Part shown: piece by piece, positions 16,755 to 24,067 of the stretch
Layout: each line of letters opens with the position of its first letter
Position numbering within the stretch: position 1 is the stretch's first letter
Origin: Desulfarculales bacterium UBA696
GTDB lineage: Bacteria; Desulfobacterota; Syntrophobacteria; Syntrophobacterales; Syntrophobacteraceae
Assembly: GCA_002298995.1 (NCBI GenBank)
Contig: DBMO01000051.1
Location: forward strand, 1 to 39,468
Length of the DNA stretch: 39,468 nucleotides
Direction of reading: 5' to 3'
Made by a program: the position numbers and the translations under genes
The notes under the pieces: generated by a model
Told to the model about the DNA's origin: nothing
The model's input: only the letters and a program-made list of their open reading frames with translations
Databases searched by the model: none

Positions 16755-17207
16755 CTATATCTCCCGGCTAAATGCCATTCCCTTTCGCGCTTCCGCGGAG
16801 GCCGTGGTGCGTTCGGCTTTCGGGCCGTAGCCCGCCGGGCACAGGATCGAGATCATATCGCGCCAGTGCGAAAGGGAGTTTTGAATAAAATGCCTGTTCG
16901 AGCGGTTCAGACTGTCTATTCTTTCGAGCACTGCCTTTAGATTGGCGGAAACGGTGGGCCGCGCGTTTGGCTCTGGCTTCAGGCGGCCAAGCCTTTGAGA
17001 CAGTTCTTCGACCAGGAATTCCTTCCTGGAAATTACTTCGATTAGTTCAGCGCCGGCGAATCTTTTGAGCTTTTCGGCTTCTTCTTCAAGGACGAATTGC
17101 AGTTGCACCGCAGTGTCGATGCACTCGGTCTCGGCGGCCCCGTCCTGCCGCCGCTGTTGGTCCTGGGCTGATATTTTGTTTTGCGCCGCTTGAGACAAGT
17201 TTTTCAT
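16755..17207 (-). CDS. flgN: FlgN-like export chaperone for FlgK/FlgL
   Basis: A small, all-helical, Glu- and Leu-rich cytoplasmic protein of 150 residues with coiled-coil stretches (VLEEEAEKLKRFAGAELIEV, ISRKEFLVEELSQRLGRL). This pattern and its position directly before flgK fit the FlgN chaperone, which keeps FlgK and FlgL unfolded for export. Sequence conservation of FlgN is low, so the name rests on length, composition and neighbourhood. The first 20 residues are polar and Gln-rich and could be an extension; the ATG at 17207 follows an AGGTGAAAAG site. A sigma-28-type promoter sits 55-90 bases upstream. FlgM, the anti-sigma factor often encoded just before flgN, is not present. Confidence 0.75.
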   Translation of the reverse strand: MKNLSQAAQNKISAQDQQRRQDGAAETECIDTAVQLQFVLEEEAEKLKRFAGAELIEVISRKEFLVEELSQRLGRLKPEPNARPTVSANLKAVLERIDSLNRSNRHFIQNSLSHWRDMISILCPAGYGPKAERTTASAEARKGMAFSREI

Positions 17208-17268
17208 CTTTTCACCTGCTGTTGGTTGGCGCCGCGTCGCGGTGAAATCGGGACTTCCCGTATTTCAC

Positions 17269-17295
17269 TTATCGGCAAATCGACTCTATTTCTTG
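17269..17295 (-). promoter_or_regulatory. Candidate sigma-28 (FliA) promoter for flgN-flgK-flgL
   Basis: On the minus strand the -10 box is GCCGATAA (17269-17276), identical to the sigma-28 consensus. It is 11 bases from CAAGAAAT (17288-17295), a partial match to TAAAGTTT. The expected start of transcription is near 17262, about 55 bases before flgN. The box overlaps the 3' end of flgJ, so late genes could be transcribed separately from the rod and ring genes. Confidence 0.6.
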
Positions 17296-17723
17296 AGTGA
17301 AATGCTTTCCGCACCAGTTGACGCATCAAGGAGATTGGCCTCCGACGCGGCGTCTGGGCCTGCTCGCACTCCATCTGAAGCTTCTATCACCGCTGGATCG
17401 CCGGCGAGTTTGCCTGCTTCTTTCAGCGCCGCCTCCTGCTGTGTTTTAAGGAGCGGCTCGAGCTTCTTGTAGAGAATTTCACCAAGACCCATGGCCGATT
17501 TTTTCGCGATTTCCTTCGAGACCTGCCCGGTAAACATATCCTCATACATCTCGCGGGCCGATTCAGGTTCTTCTGCTCGCATGACCGTATCGCGCATGGA
17601 TTTTAGAAGAAAGGAGACCATGACCGATTCGAATTCACGGCAGTTTTCGCGAAGCTTTTTTTTCTGCAATTCGAGCTCCCGCGATCCGTCGGCGGAGGGT
17701 GTGGGGCTAAGTCGGATGTCCAA
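17286..17723 (-). CDS. flgJ: Rod-binding protein, single-domain FlgJ
   Basis: Rod-cap scaffold. The 145 residues correspond only to the N-terminal rod-binding domain of enteric FlgJ: CREFESVMVSFLLKSMRDTVM, then EMYEDMFTGQVSKEIAKKSAMGLGEILYKKL. The C-terminal peptidoglycan hydrolase domain of Salmonella FlgJ is absent, as in many deltaproteobacteria, so another enzyme must open the wall for the rod. The tail (about 100-145) is low-complexity, rich in A, E and D. The start is TTG at 17723 with GGAGAG just upstream; no nearby ATG gives the family's N-terminus. It follows flgI with a hairpin between them. Confidence 0.88.
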   Translation of the reverse strand: MDIRLSPTPSADGSRELELQKKKLRENCREFESVMVSFLLKSMRDTVMRAEEPESAREMYEDMFTGQVSKEIAKKSAMGLGEILYKKLEPLLKTQQEAALKEAGKLAGDPAVIEASDGVRAGPDAASEANLLDASTGAESISLKK

Positions 17724-17749
17724 GGTCTCTCCTCTTTCGTAGGAGTGGC

Positions 17750-17773
17750 GTGGGCACGGCTTTCAGTGCCCAC
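17750..17773. other. GTGGGCAC hairpin between flgI and flgJ
   Basis: GTGGGCAC (17750-17757) and GTGCCCAC (17766-17773) form a perfect 8-bp stem with loop GGCTTTCA. The same hairpin, with loop GGTTTCAAT, lies after flgE at 39181-39207. Here there is no T-run in the direction of transcription, so it is more likely a processing or stability element, or a mobile hairpin, than a terminator. Confidence 0.6.
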
Positions 17774-17788
17774 CATGAGTTTCAACGG

Positions 17789-18904
17789 CTAGATAAGTTC
17801 TATCTCGGCCTGCATCGCGCCTGCCGCCTTGATTGACTGTAGTATGCTTATCAGGTCTCGAGGCGTCGCGCCGATGGCGTTTAGGCCCTTGATCACCTGG
17901 CCTATGGTGACTCCGCCTCCCACCACTGAAAGCGATGCCTTCTGCTCCTGCACCTGGATGTTTGTCTGCGGGGTCACGGTTGTTTTACCCTGACTGAAGG
18001 GCAGGGGCTGCGAGACGTTTTGCTGCTCGCTTATCTGGACAGTGAGGCTCCCATGGGCTATGGCCACGGGGGAGATGCGCACGTTTTCGCCGATTACTAT
18101 TGTTCCGGTCCGCTCGTTTATTACCACCTTGGCAATGGTCTCGGGCTGAACGTCGAGATTTTCGATCTTTGTTATAAGCCCCACCATGTCGGAGCGCTGA
18201 ATCTCTGGGACTTCGACCTTGATCGTCCCGGCGTCGAGGGCGCGTGCTGTAATGCCGCAGCCGGCCGAGTTGATCGCCGAAGCCGTTTTGTTTGCCATTG
18301 TAAAGTCGGGGGTGCGAAGAACCAGGTCGAGTTGTGGAAGTTCGGCATACTGCACATGGACTTCCTTTTCAACGAGCGCCCCGCCGCTTATGAATCCGAC
18401 GGTCGGATGCGCCTTCTGGACGGAGCTTCCGGATGCTCCCGATGCCGAAAAGCCTCCGGTTGAAACCGGCCCCTGCGCCACTGCATAGACTTTCCCGTCG
18501 GGGCCTTTAAGAGGTGTCATGAGAAGAGTTCCGCCCTCGAGCGCCTTGGCGTCCCCAATCGAGGATGCTTCGATGTCTATACGGCTCCCGATCCGGGAAA
18601 ACGGTGGGAGCTTTGCCGTAACCATGACCGCCGCGACGTTTTTTACCTTTGTTTGGCTGGGGTCGATGTGAATCCCCATATTGTCCAGCAGGTTGGCGAG
18701 GGTGTTTACGGTAAAAAGGGTGTTGGTGTTGTCTCCAGTGCCGTTTAACCCCACAACGAGGCCGTAGCCCAAAAGAGAATTCGAGCGCGTGCCAAGGAAA
18801 TAAGCCATGTCCTTTATCCTGGCGGGACTTGCCGCGCCCGGCCAAAGGAGCAGGACCATCATCAGGGTGAGTGAGGCCGCGCTAAATTGTCTTTTCATTT
18901 TCAT
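17789..18904 (-). CDS. flgI: Flagellar P-ring protein FlgI
   Basis: Periplasmic P-ring subunit, which forms the bushing around the rod in the peptidoglycan layer. I placed the start at the ATG at 18904 (MKMKRQFS), preceded by GAGGG. It directly gives a clean Sec signal peptide ending at about SPA (28), followed by the invariant RIKDMAYFLGTRSNSLLGYGLVVGLNGTGD. A longer GTG start at 18937 would bury the signal sequence and is less likely. Other family segments: NVAAVMVTAKLPPF, IDIEASSIGDAKALEGGTLL, and C-terminal GVTIGQVIKGLNAIGATPRD with LISILQSIKAAGAMQAEIELI. Its 371 residues are the normal length. It lies between flgH and flgJ in the flg operon. Confidence 0.96.
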   Translation of the reverse strand: MKMKRQFSAASLTLMMVLLLWPGAASPARIKDMAYFLGTRSNSLLGYGLVVGLNGTGDNTNTLFTVNTLANLLDNMGIHIDPSQTKVKNVAAVMVTAKLPPFSRIGSRIDIEASSIGDAKALEGGTLLMTPLKGPDGKVYAVAQGPVSTGGFSASGASGSSVQKAHPTVGFISGGALVEKEVHVQYAELPQLDLVLRTPDFTMANKTASAINSAGCGITARALDAGTIKVEVPEIQRSDMVGLITKIENLDVQPETIAKVVINERTGTIVIGENVRISPVAIAHGSLTVQISEQQNVSQPLPFSQGKTTVTPQTNIQVQEQKASLSVVGGGVTIGQVIKGLNAIGATPRDLISILQSIKAAGAMQAEIELI

Positions 18905-18993
18905 GCCATCCCTCGCAAGCAGATTTTCACGAAGCACGTTGGGTGGGGCACACGGTCAGCCCCGACCTGAAAGGTTTGCCGCGCTTTGATACC

Positions 18994-19737
18994 CTAGAAC
19001 GGGTTAATCAAATCGACAAACTGGTTGAGCCAGCCGGGTTTTTGGTGCTGAGTGACCGGGCCTTTGCCAACCAGGAATATCTTTGCCTCGGCAACGCTTT
19101 GCGAGTTGACCGAATTGTTGCGGCTTATATCGGCTTGTCGCACAACGCCTTCCAGGATGATCTGCTGCAACTCATCGTTTACCTTCGTCCAGCGCGAGCC
19201 CCGGATGAGGAGATTCCCGTTGGGCAGCACGTCAACCACGGTTGCCGTCATGTAGGCGGACATCGAATCTGTTTTGGAGGTCGAGCCGTCACCCTTGAAC
19301 GTATTGGTGAACTTGCCCGAATAGGGGCCAAACGAAGCCGCGGCACTTGTATTGGATGATGCCGAAGGGCCGACCCCTGCCCCCGAGAAGCTGAACTGCC
19401 CCGAAGAGTTCTTTTCCCGCGAAGTAGTGGTGGTTGCGGCCTTTGATCCCTTTGATTCCTCGCTGATGGTAATGGTGATGAGGTCGCCGACCTTGGTTGC
19501 CTTGAGGTCGGCAAAGAGGGAGCCCGAGGCCTGCGGCCATAGCGAGCCCGTGGGCGCAAGCGAAGAGGGAGGAGGCCCGGCTTCGGGATAAGGGACCGCG
19601 GGGACGCCGGTTATTTGTTTTGGAGGCATGGAGGCCCCCTGGGGCGTCTTGTCCGAACCGGTTGTAACGCAGCCCGAAAGGGCAAGGCAGATGACGCAAA
19701 CTACAAGGAGCGCGGGCCTTTTCCTGGAGGCGCTCAT
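18994..19737 (-). CDS. flgH: Flagellar L-ring lipoprotein FlgH
   Basis: Outer-membrane lipoprotein forming the L-ring. Using the ATG at 19737 (MSASRKRP) the signal peptide ends in the lipobox ALSGC with Cys23; an upstream TTG start at 19782 would add 15 residues in front of the signal and is unlikely. Family features: SLWPQASGSLFADLKATKVGDLITI, EESKGSKAA, MTATVVDVLPNGNLLIRGSR, and the C-terminal VVRQADISRNNSVNSQSVAEA. Its 247 residues are typical. The centre has a Ser/Gly/Ala-rich segment. The outer membrane implied by this gene and flgI marks the organism as diderm. It lies between flgA and flgI. Confidence 0.95.
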   Translation of the reverse strand: MSASRKRPALLVVCVICLALSGCVTTGSDKTPQGASMPPKQITGVPAVPYPEAGPPPSSLAPTGSLWPQASGSLFADLKATKVGDLITITISEESKGSKAATTTTSREKNSSGQFSFSGAGVGPSASSNTSAAASFGPYSGKFTNTFKGDGSTSKTDSMSAYMTATVVDVLPNGNLLIRGSRWTKVNDELQQIILEGVVRQADISRNNSVNSQSVAEAKIFLVGKGPVTQHQKPGWLNQFVDLINPF

Positions 19738-19829
19738 CGGAGTTCTTCTTTTTTCAGCTTGTGCCGGCATTCTCATCTCCAAGTAGATCAGGGTGCGGTT
19801 TTTCGCACCGCGCTCCCGGCTGTTGGGTC

Positions 19830-20855
19830 CTACTGGACAGCCCTTACGGTCTGCCCGTCGATAACTTTGCAGACTATGGTCTTGCGGCTCGATGTGTTCA
19901 CAACCGACAATGTGTCGCCGACCCCCGCGTCGGTGCTAACCTGGCCTTTTGCGGTCACCTGGAGACCGGGTTGTTCGTAGACGATCGTCACCGGGTCTCC
20001 GCGCTTTAGGACGAGTGGTTTATCAAGGTCCTTGAGCTCTACCGGCCGGTTGATGCCGATGGCTCGAATAACGCGCCTGTTTTCGACTTGGTCGGGGCGC
20101 AGCGCGAAACGGTCCGCCGAGTCGGTGATATTTACCTTCTGCAGCTTCAGGTCGGCGGAAGTTATCATTTCATTTTGCTTGAGGGGCCGGGAGGCCAGAT
20201 AAACGTTCGCGAAGACCTCGACTCTGCCGGTAACCCCCAGGGTGCGTACCTTCTCGCCGTTGACGAAAAATTCTATATTTGCCGTTACATTTCCAATGAA
20301 TCGCTCCCTGGGAGTTGTCGGAATGACTTCCCAGGTCATCTGACCGGTTGGAACCACGGGCAGGCCGCTGAAGTGGACCCTCGATACGCTGAATTCCTGT
20401 TCCCTCCAGGGTGAATTATCGGCAACGAACTGCCTGAATATGGTTTCCACCTGTTCGGGGCTGATCTGTACCGATTCCCGCCGCACGATAATCTTGTCGG
20501 GGACCGCAAGCTTGACGTCGTCGGCATTGACGCCGCGCGAGTCGAGAAGTTTTGCCAGGTAGGCGCGAAGCTGATTTGGATCGACGAACTTCTCCGACCC
20601 AGCCGGCGGGGCGTCCCCTATATTTATGCTCTGAGCGAGGGTTTTCCATTCACCAAAGAGGGTGTCCGTGTCGCATATATCCGATAAATAGACATCCTTT
20701 TTGTTTACGACGACATTTCCGAGTATTCGGATCTCGGATACCTGCGCCTGGGCGCTCCAGGCCGGACCCGCGCCGCGGGGCGGAAGGATGAGCGTCGCGG
20801 CTGCCAGGAGCAGGACGGAAATGGCGATATTGGCCAAAGTAACTGGGGAGCGCAT
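19830..20855 (-). CDS. flgA: P-ring assembly chaperone FlgA
   Basis: Periplasmic chaperone for FlgI polymerisation. The N-terminal Sec signal is MRSPVTLANIAISVLLLAAATLIL, with probable cleavage after an Ala near SAQA. The C-terminal half is the SAF plus beta-clip module of FlgA: VYLASRPLKQNEMITSADLKL, NRRVIRAIGINRPVELKDLD, and LKRGDPVTIVYEQPGLQVTA. Its 341 residues are longer than the enteric protein (219), because an N-terminal domain of about 120 residues precedes the SAF region, as in several deltaproteobacterial and epsilonproteobacterial homologues. It sits between flgG and flgH, 15 bases after flgG, which is typical of this lineage. Confidence 0.9.
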   Translation of the reverse strand: MRSPVTLANIAISVLLLAAATLILPPRGAGPAWSAQAQVSEIRILGNVVVNKKDVYLSDICDTDTLFGEWKTLAQSINIGDAPPAGSEKFVDPNQLRAYLAKLLDSRGVNADDVKLAVPDKIIVRRESVQISPEQVETIFRQFVADNSPWREQEFSVSRVHFSGLPVVPTGQMTWEVIPTTPRERFIGNVTANIEFFVNGEKVRTLGVTGRVEVFANVYLASRPLKQNEMITSADLKLQKVNITDSADRFALRPDQVENRRVIRAIGINRPVELKDLDKPLVLKRGDPVTIVYEQPGLQVTAKGQVSTDAGVGDTLSVVNTSSRKTIVCKVIDGQTVRAVQ

Positions 20856-20870
20856 TCGGTTCCTTTCCTG

Positions 20871-21650
20871 CTAACCCTTGACTGCATTTGCCTCGCGCAG
20901 CATTTCGTCGGCCGACTTAATGATCTTCGAGTTCGCCTCGTAGGCCCTCTGGCTAAGGATCATGTTTACCATTTCCTCGACCACGTTTATGTTCGAGGCT
21001 TCGAGGTAGCCCTGGAGGATCTGCCCGGTGCCCTCGGTCCCCGGCTGCGCTTCGACCACTTCGCCCGAGGCCTGCGTGGATATGAAGTAATTGTGCCCGA
21101 TTGACTGGAGGCCCGCCGCATTGGGGAAATCATAGATGCGCATGTTGACGGTGGTTAGCACTTTGCCGGAGGCATCGAGTGCCGTAAAGGTGCCGCCCGG
21201 CTCGATGTGCATCGAAACAGTGCCCTTGGGAATGGAAATTTCGGGCTGCATCCGGCTTCCGGATGCGTCGGTCACGTAGCCTTCCGAGTCGACCTTGAAG
21301 CTGCCGTTTCTGGTATAGACTTCCTGGGTGCCGCGCAGCACCTTGAAAAAGCCCTTGCCTTCGACTGCAAGGTCCAGGTTGTTCCCGGTTTCGGTGAAGT
21401 TGCCTTGTTGGAAAAGCTTTTCAACCGAAACGGTCTTGGTTCCCATTCCAAGCTGAATGCCGGTCGGGATCTTGGTGTTGTTTGCCGTCTCGGCACCCGC
21501 TGGAACCAGGTTCTGGTACATCATGTCTTCGAAATTGCCGCGGCTGCGCTTGTATCCCGTCGTGTTCGCATTTGCGAGGTTGTTTGCTATAACGTCCATG
21601 TTCATCTGCTGGGCCGCCATCCCGGTTGCCGCTGTCCAAAGGCTTCGCAT
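20871..21650 (-). CDS. flgG: Distal rod protein FlgG
   Basis: Distal rod subunit spanning periplasm to L-ring, exported through the flagellar apparatus. The N-terminus MRSLWTAATGMAAQQMNMDV and the ANNLANANTTGYKRSRGNFEDMMY motif are diagnostic for FlgG. Further segments are GVQLG-like TGIQLGMGTKTVSVEK, FFQQGNFTETGNNLDLAVEGKGFF and C-terminal VEEMVNMILSQRAYEANSKI. Its 259 residues match the family (260). The AGGAGG site precedes the ATG at 21650. It lies between flgF (56 bases upstream) and flgA in the sigma-54 operon. Confidence 0.97.
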   Translation of the reverse strand: MRSLWTAATGMAAQQMNMDVIANNLANANTTGYKRSRGNFEDMMYQNLVPAGAETANNTKIPTGIQLGMGTKTVSVEKLFQQGNFTETGNNLDLAVEGKGFFKVLRGTQEVYTRNGSFKVDSEGYVTDASGSRMQPEISIPKGTVSMHIEPGGTFTALDASGKVLTTVNMRIYDFPNAAGLQSIGHNYFISTQASGEVVEAQPGTEGTGQILQGYLEASNINVVEEMVNMILSQRAYEANSKIIKSADEMLREANAVKG

Positions 21651-21706
21651 TCAAACCTCCTCTGGGCCGATTACCGGCCCTCTGACTGAAAAACGCTCGG
21701 GGCAAA

Positions 21707-22384
21707 TTATGCCGTGAGCCTGGATATGAGTTGCCCATCGAGGTCCCGGTCGAGCGTCTGGATCATCTTCTGGTAGGCCTCGAAATTTCTAGACGATTCC
21801 ATCATGCGCACCATTTCTTCAACGGCATTGAAATTGGCTCCCTCCAGAGCGCCCTGCCGCACCGTGCACTTATCAGCCTTTACCGGGCTGACGCCATCCG
21901 CGGGCTGGAAGTAGCCCCCCTGCAACTTCTTCAGCCCGGCATTTTCCGGGAACTGAACGAGGTCGAGGCTGTCAAGCTGAGTGGCGCCGTCAAATACTTG
22001 ACCATTTTCATCGATGCTCACATCCGATGGGTTATTGAAGGTGATAGGGCCGTTTTTGCCCAGAACCGGCCATCCGTCCTGGGTAACCAGTTTCTTGGAA
22101 TTATCCAGCGTAAGGTTTCCGGCCCGGGTATAGAGGGTCCCCTTGTCGCTTTGCACCCGCAGGAACCCGTTTCCGCTCAGAGCCAAATCGAGTTTGTTGC
22201 CCGTATCGCGCACCGGCCCCTGCTCGAAGCTGGTATAGGTCGAGGAGCCCATCAGCTTGCTAAAGTAGACGGAATCCTTCTTGAATCCGGGGTTGTTCGA
22301 GTTCGCGATATTATTTGCAATAACGTCGAGCCGCCTCTGCTCTTCCATCGATCCGATAGCCGCCGTATACGATCCAACTTTCAT
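21707..22384 (-). CDS. flgF: Proximal rod protein FlgF
   Basis: Rod subunit of the flagellar basal body. It has the rod/hook N-terminus MKVGSYTAAIGSMEEQRRLD with ANNIANSNNPGFKKDSVYF, the LDLALSGNGFLRVQSDKGTLYTRAG core and the C-terminal helix VEEMVRMMESSRNFEAYQKM. At 225 residues it is a little shorter than enteric FlgF (251). As first gene of the flg operon it has a good GGAAGGAG ribosome site and an excellent -24/-12 promoter only 27 bases upstream of the ATG, so the leader is very short (about 15 bases). It precedes flgG as expected. Confidence 0.94.
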   Translation of the reverse strand: MKVGSYTAAIGSMEEQRRLDVIANNIANSNNPGFKKDSVYFSKLMGSSTYTSFEQGPVRDTGNKLDLALSGNGFLRVQSDKGTLYTRAGNLTLDNSKKLVTQDGWPVLGKNGPITFNNPSDVSIDENGQVFDGATQLDSLDLVQFPENAGLKKLQGGYFQPADGVSPVKADKCTVRQGALEGANFNAVEEMVRMMESSRNFEAYQKMIQTLDRDLDGQLISRLTA

Positions 22385-22410
22385 GGGAAGCTCCTTCCGC
22401 GCTGTTTTGT

Positions 22411-22426
22411 TGCAACGAAGATGCCA
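22411..22426 (-). promoter_or_regulatory. Sigma-54 promoter of the flgF operon
   Basis: On the minus strand it reads TGGCATCTTCGTTGCA. The GG (-24) and GC (-12) have the invariant spacing of TGGCACGN4TTGCW. Predicted transcription start is near 22400, about 15 bases before the flgF ATG. An NtrC-type activator (FlrC/FleQ class) would be needed; its gene is not in the window. Confidence 0.8.
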
Positions 22427-22808
22427 CCATCGCGCATCCGTGGAACCCAGGCTCTACGCGCTTCGCCGGGCATTGAAATTTTATGATTTTTTGCCATGCG
22501 GAAATTTCTTCCACGAAAAAAGGAAATAGGTGCTGGAACTGCCCCCAACCCGGTTTTGCCTTGGCCGGCCGGGACTTTCCAAATCTTCCGGCTGGGATGG
22601 CGAAGCAGTAGCCAATTGATTAATTTAGAGTTGGCGGTTATTTTGATCTCAAGCCGTTTCCAGTTTTTGGTAGAGGCACCTGCCGTGAGTTGAGCGCCGT
22701 GGGCTTCGAACGTCCGCAGTCCTGGATTTTCCTCACCCTTTAGGGCCCGGGTTACGTGCAGAAGGATTTTATCCGCCATGCATCCAGCATTTTTTGAGGA
22801 GAAAACAA
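22427..22808. other. Intergenic region between flgF and the RRM gene
   Basis: About 380 bases without a convincing gene. It must hold activator sites for the sigma-54 promoter and the start of the plus-strand RRM transcript. A candidate sigma-70 promoter is TTGATT (22616-22621), 17 bases, TATTTT (22639-22644); this would give the RRM gene a leader of about 160 bases. An open minus-strand frame here has no family features. Confidence 0.4.
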
Positions 22809-23186
22809 ATGAACATCTACGTTGGTAACCTGTCGCCCAAAACTTCCGAAGATGAGCTTAGGGAGGCATTCGAAGCATTTGGGGAAGTCGATTCGGCAAA
22901 GATAATCAAGGACAACTTTACCGGTAAATCGAGAGGGTTCGGATTTGTCGAGATGCCTAACCAGTCCGAGGGAGAGGCGGCCATAGCCGGCTTGAACGGC
23001 AAGGAAGTCGCAGGGTCCTCCCTTACAGTAAACGAAGCCAGACCGCGTGAGAGCCGTGGCGGCGGAGGCCGGCCAGGCGGCCGTCCGGGCGGCGGTCGGC
23101 CGGGTGGTGGCGGCGGATTTGGCGGCGGCAGAGGTGGCGGCGGAGGCCGTAGCGGCGGCGGCGGTGGTGGTCGGCGCCCCTACTAA
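22809..23186 (+). CDS. Glycine-rich RRM RNA-binding protein
   Basis: Small single-RRM protein, thought to act as an RNA chaperone, often cold-induced in bacteria. RNP2 is IYVGNL (3-8) and RNP1 is KSRGFGFVEM (40-49); the whole RRM spans about 1-78. The last 45 residues are an RGG-like, Gly/Arg-rich tail, giving multivalent RNA binding. The start is the ATG at 22809 (MNIYVGNL) with GAGGAG at a good distance; an in-frame upstream start would add five residues without a ribosome site. The tail is built of GGC/GGT repeats. It faces the cold-shock gene, with strong terminators between. The 125-residue length is usual for such proteins. Confidence 0.93.
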   Translation: MNIYVGNLSPKTSEDELREAFEAFGEVDSAKIIKDNFTGKSRGFGFVEMPNQSEGEAAIAGLNGKEVAGSSLTVNEARPRESRGGGGRPGGRPGGGRPGGGGGFGGGRGGGGGRSGGGGGGRRPY

Positions 23187-23246
23187 GTTAATTCCCGGTC
23201 TTTAAGCGAAGGGTTCAACTTTCTGACGGCAGGCACCGGAGGATTC

Positions 23247-23455
23247 CCGGCAAGAGAATGTTGCCGGAAATATAATAATGTCTCCGGAAAACGAGTAGGC
23301 TTGTCCAGCCGGAAGCCAAAGAAAATTTGCGCCCGCTCCGTGGCAGCGAGACTTGATTAGTGATAGAAGACCTTGCCGGTTGGGAGTGGTAACGAGCCCA
23401 ATCCGAGGTTAATTCTCAAGAGCAAAACCCAACGCCGCTGGTGTTGGGTTTTGCT
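23247..23455 (+). ncRNA. Possible 3' UTR or small RNA ending at a strong terminator
   Basis: Between the RRM stop and the terminator lie about 270 structured, gene-free bases. A hairpin CCGGCAA/TTGCCGG (23247-23267) is followed by TATAAT (23271-23276), and further stems precede the terminator. A separate transcript of about 170 bases could start here, but no good -35 box is visible; it may simply be the 3' UTR of the RRM mRNA. Confidence 0.25.
23421..23455 (+). terminator. Intrinsic terminator downstream of the RRM gene
   Basis: AGCAAAACCCAAC pairs perfectly with GTTGGGTTTTGCT (13 bp) around a 9-base loop, with the T-rich end TTTTGCTTCTT on the plus strand. Strong and nearly symmetrical, so it may work in both directions. 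Confidence 0.8.
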
Positions 23456-23563
23456 TCTTGGACGATTGTCCGGATGAGATCCGCTGCATTTTCAAGTTCT
23501 GCTTTTAAGCAACAGCCTCTTTATCGAGTCCGCCGCGGATAGGCAGTTGAGTGACGTTAAAAG

Positions 23564-23592
23564 AAAAGGCCGAAAAATGATTTCGGCCTTTT
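23564..23592. terminator. Bidirectional terminator downstream of the cold-shock gene
   Basis: AAAAGGCCGAAA and TTTCGGCCTTTT form a perfect 12-bp stem with a 5-base loop, flanked by A and T runs on both sides. It lies about 50 bases after the csp stop on the minus strand. Between the two terminators, near 23505, is GCAACAGCC, a possible fragment of the dispersed repeat. Confidence 0.85.
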
Positions 23593-23643
23593 GCATGTCT
23601 GTATCCATGCAGGACTATTCCTGTTCGGTCAAACCTTAAAGCG

Positions 23644-23844
23644 CTAGACTTTTCTTACATTAATCGCCCTCGGGCCTTTTGTCCCCGGTTCTTCCTCGAA
23701 CGATACCCGTTCGCCTTCCTGGAGGCTCTTGAAGCCGGAACCCTCGATCGAGCTATGATGAACAAAGAGTTCCTGGCCATTGTCAGAGGCAATAAATCCA
23801 TAGCCTTTTCCATCGTTAAACCACTTTACTCGGCCTTCCGCCAT
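23644..23844 (-). CDS. csp: Cold-shock protein, CspA family
   Basis: Single cold-shock domain OB-fold protein of 66 residues that melts RNA secondary structure. RNP1 KGYGFI is at 13-18 and RNP2 LFVHHSSI at 26-33; the C-terminal GPRAINVRKV completes the barrel. The ATG at 23844 has AAGGATG upstream. A sigma-70-like promoter about 130 bases upstream implies a long leader, as in cold-regulated csp mRNAs. It is convergent with the RRM gene, giving a small cluster of RNA chaperones between two flagellar operons. Other csp copies usually exist, so no specific paralogue name is given. Confidence 0.95.
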   Translation of the reverse strand: MAEGRVKWFNDGKGYGFIASDNGQELFVHHSSIEGSGFKSLQEGERVSFEEEPGTKGPRAINVRKV

Positions 23845-23978
23845 TTTTTACATCCTTTTTAAATTAAGTGAGTTTGAGAGGCACGCTACTTAGGGAGCTA
23901 CTTGAGAACCGTTCGGGGTGGGACGAAAGACCAGTTCCGGGATAACTCGAAAAATATCGAACCATACTGCAGACGTCC

Positions 23979-24007
23979 AGTATATATTTCTTGGCCTGAA
24001 AAGACAA
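23979..24007 (-). promoter_or_regulatory. Candidate sigma-70 promoter of csp
   Basis: On the minus strand TTGTCT (24002-24007) and TATACT (23979-23984) are separated by exactly 17 bases. The predicted start near 23972 gives a leader of about 128 bases before the csp ATG, in line with structured cold-shock leaders. Confidence 0.5.
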
Positions 24008-24067
24008 GGAAATGGGCAAGGCCGCAATAGAATGCATCCCCTACCCGCATCTTGTCCGAGGGATCTT

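Noticed and set aside
20417..20424. GCCGATAA on the minus strand, a sigma-28-like -10
   Set aside because: It is inside flgA, with no acceptable -35 element at 11 bases; likely chance.
22381..22779. Minus-strand open frame of 132 codons upstream of flgF
   Set aside because: It would cover the sigma-54 promoter and the flgF start, and the peptide shows no family pattern.
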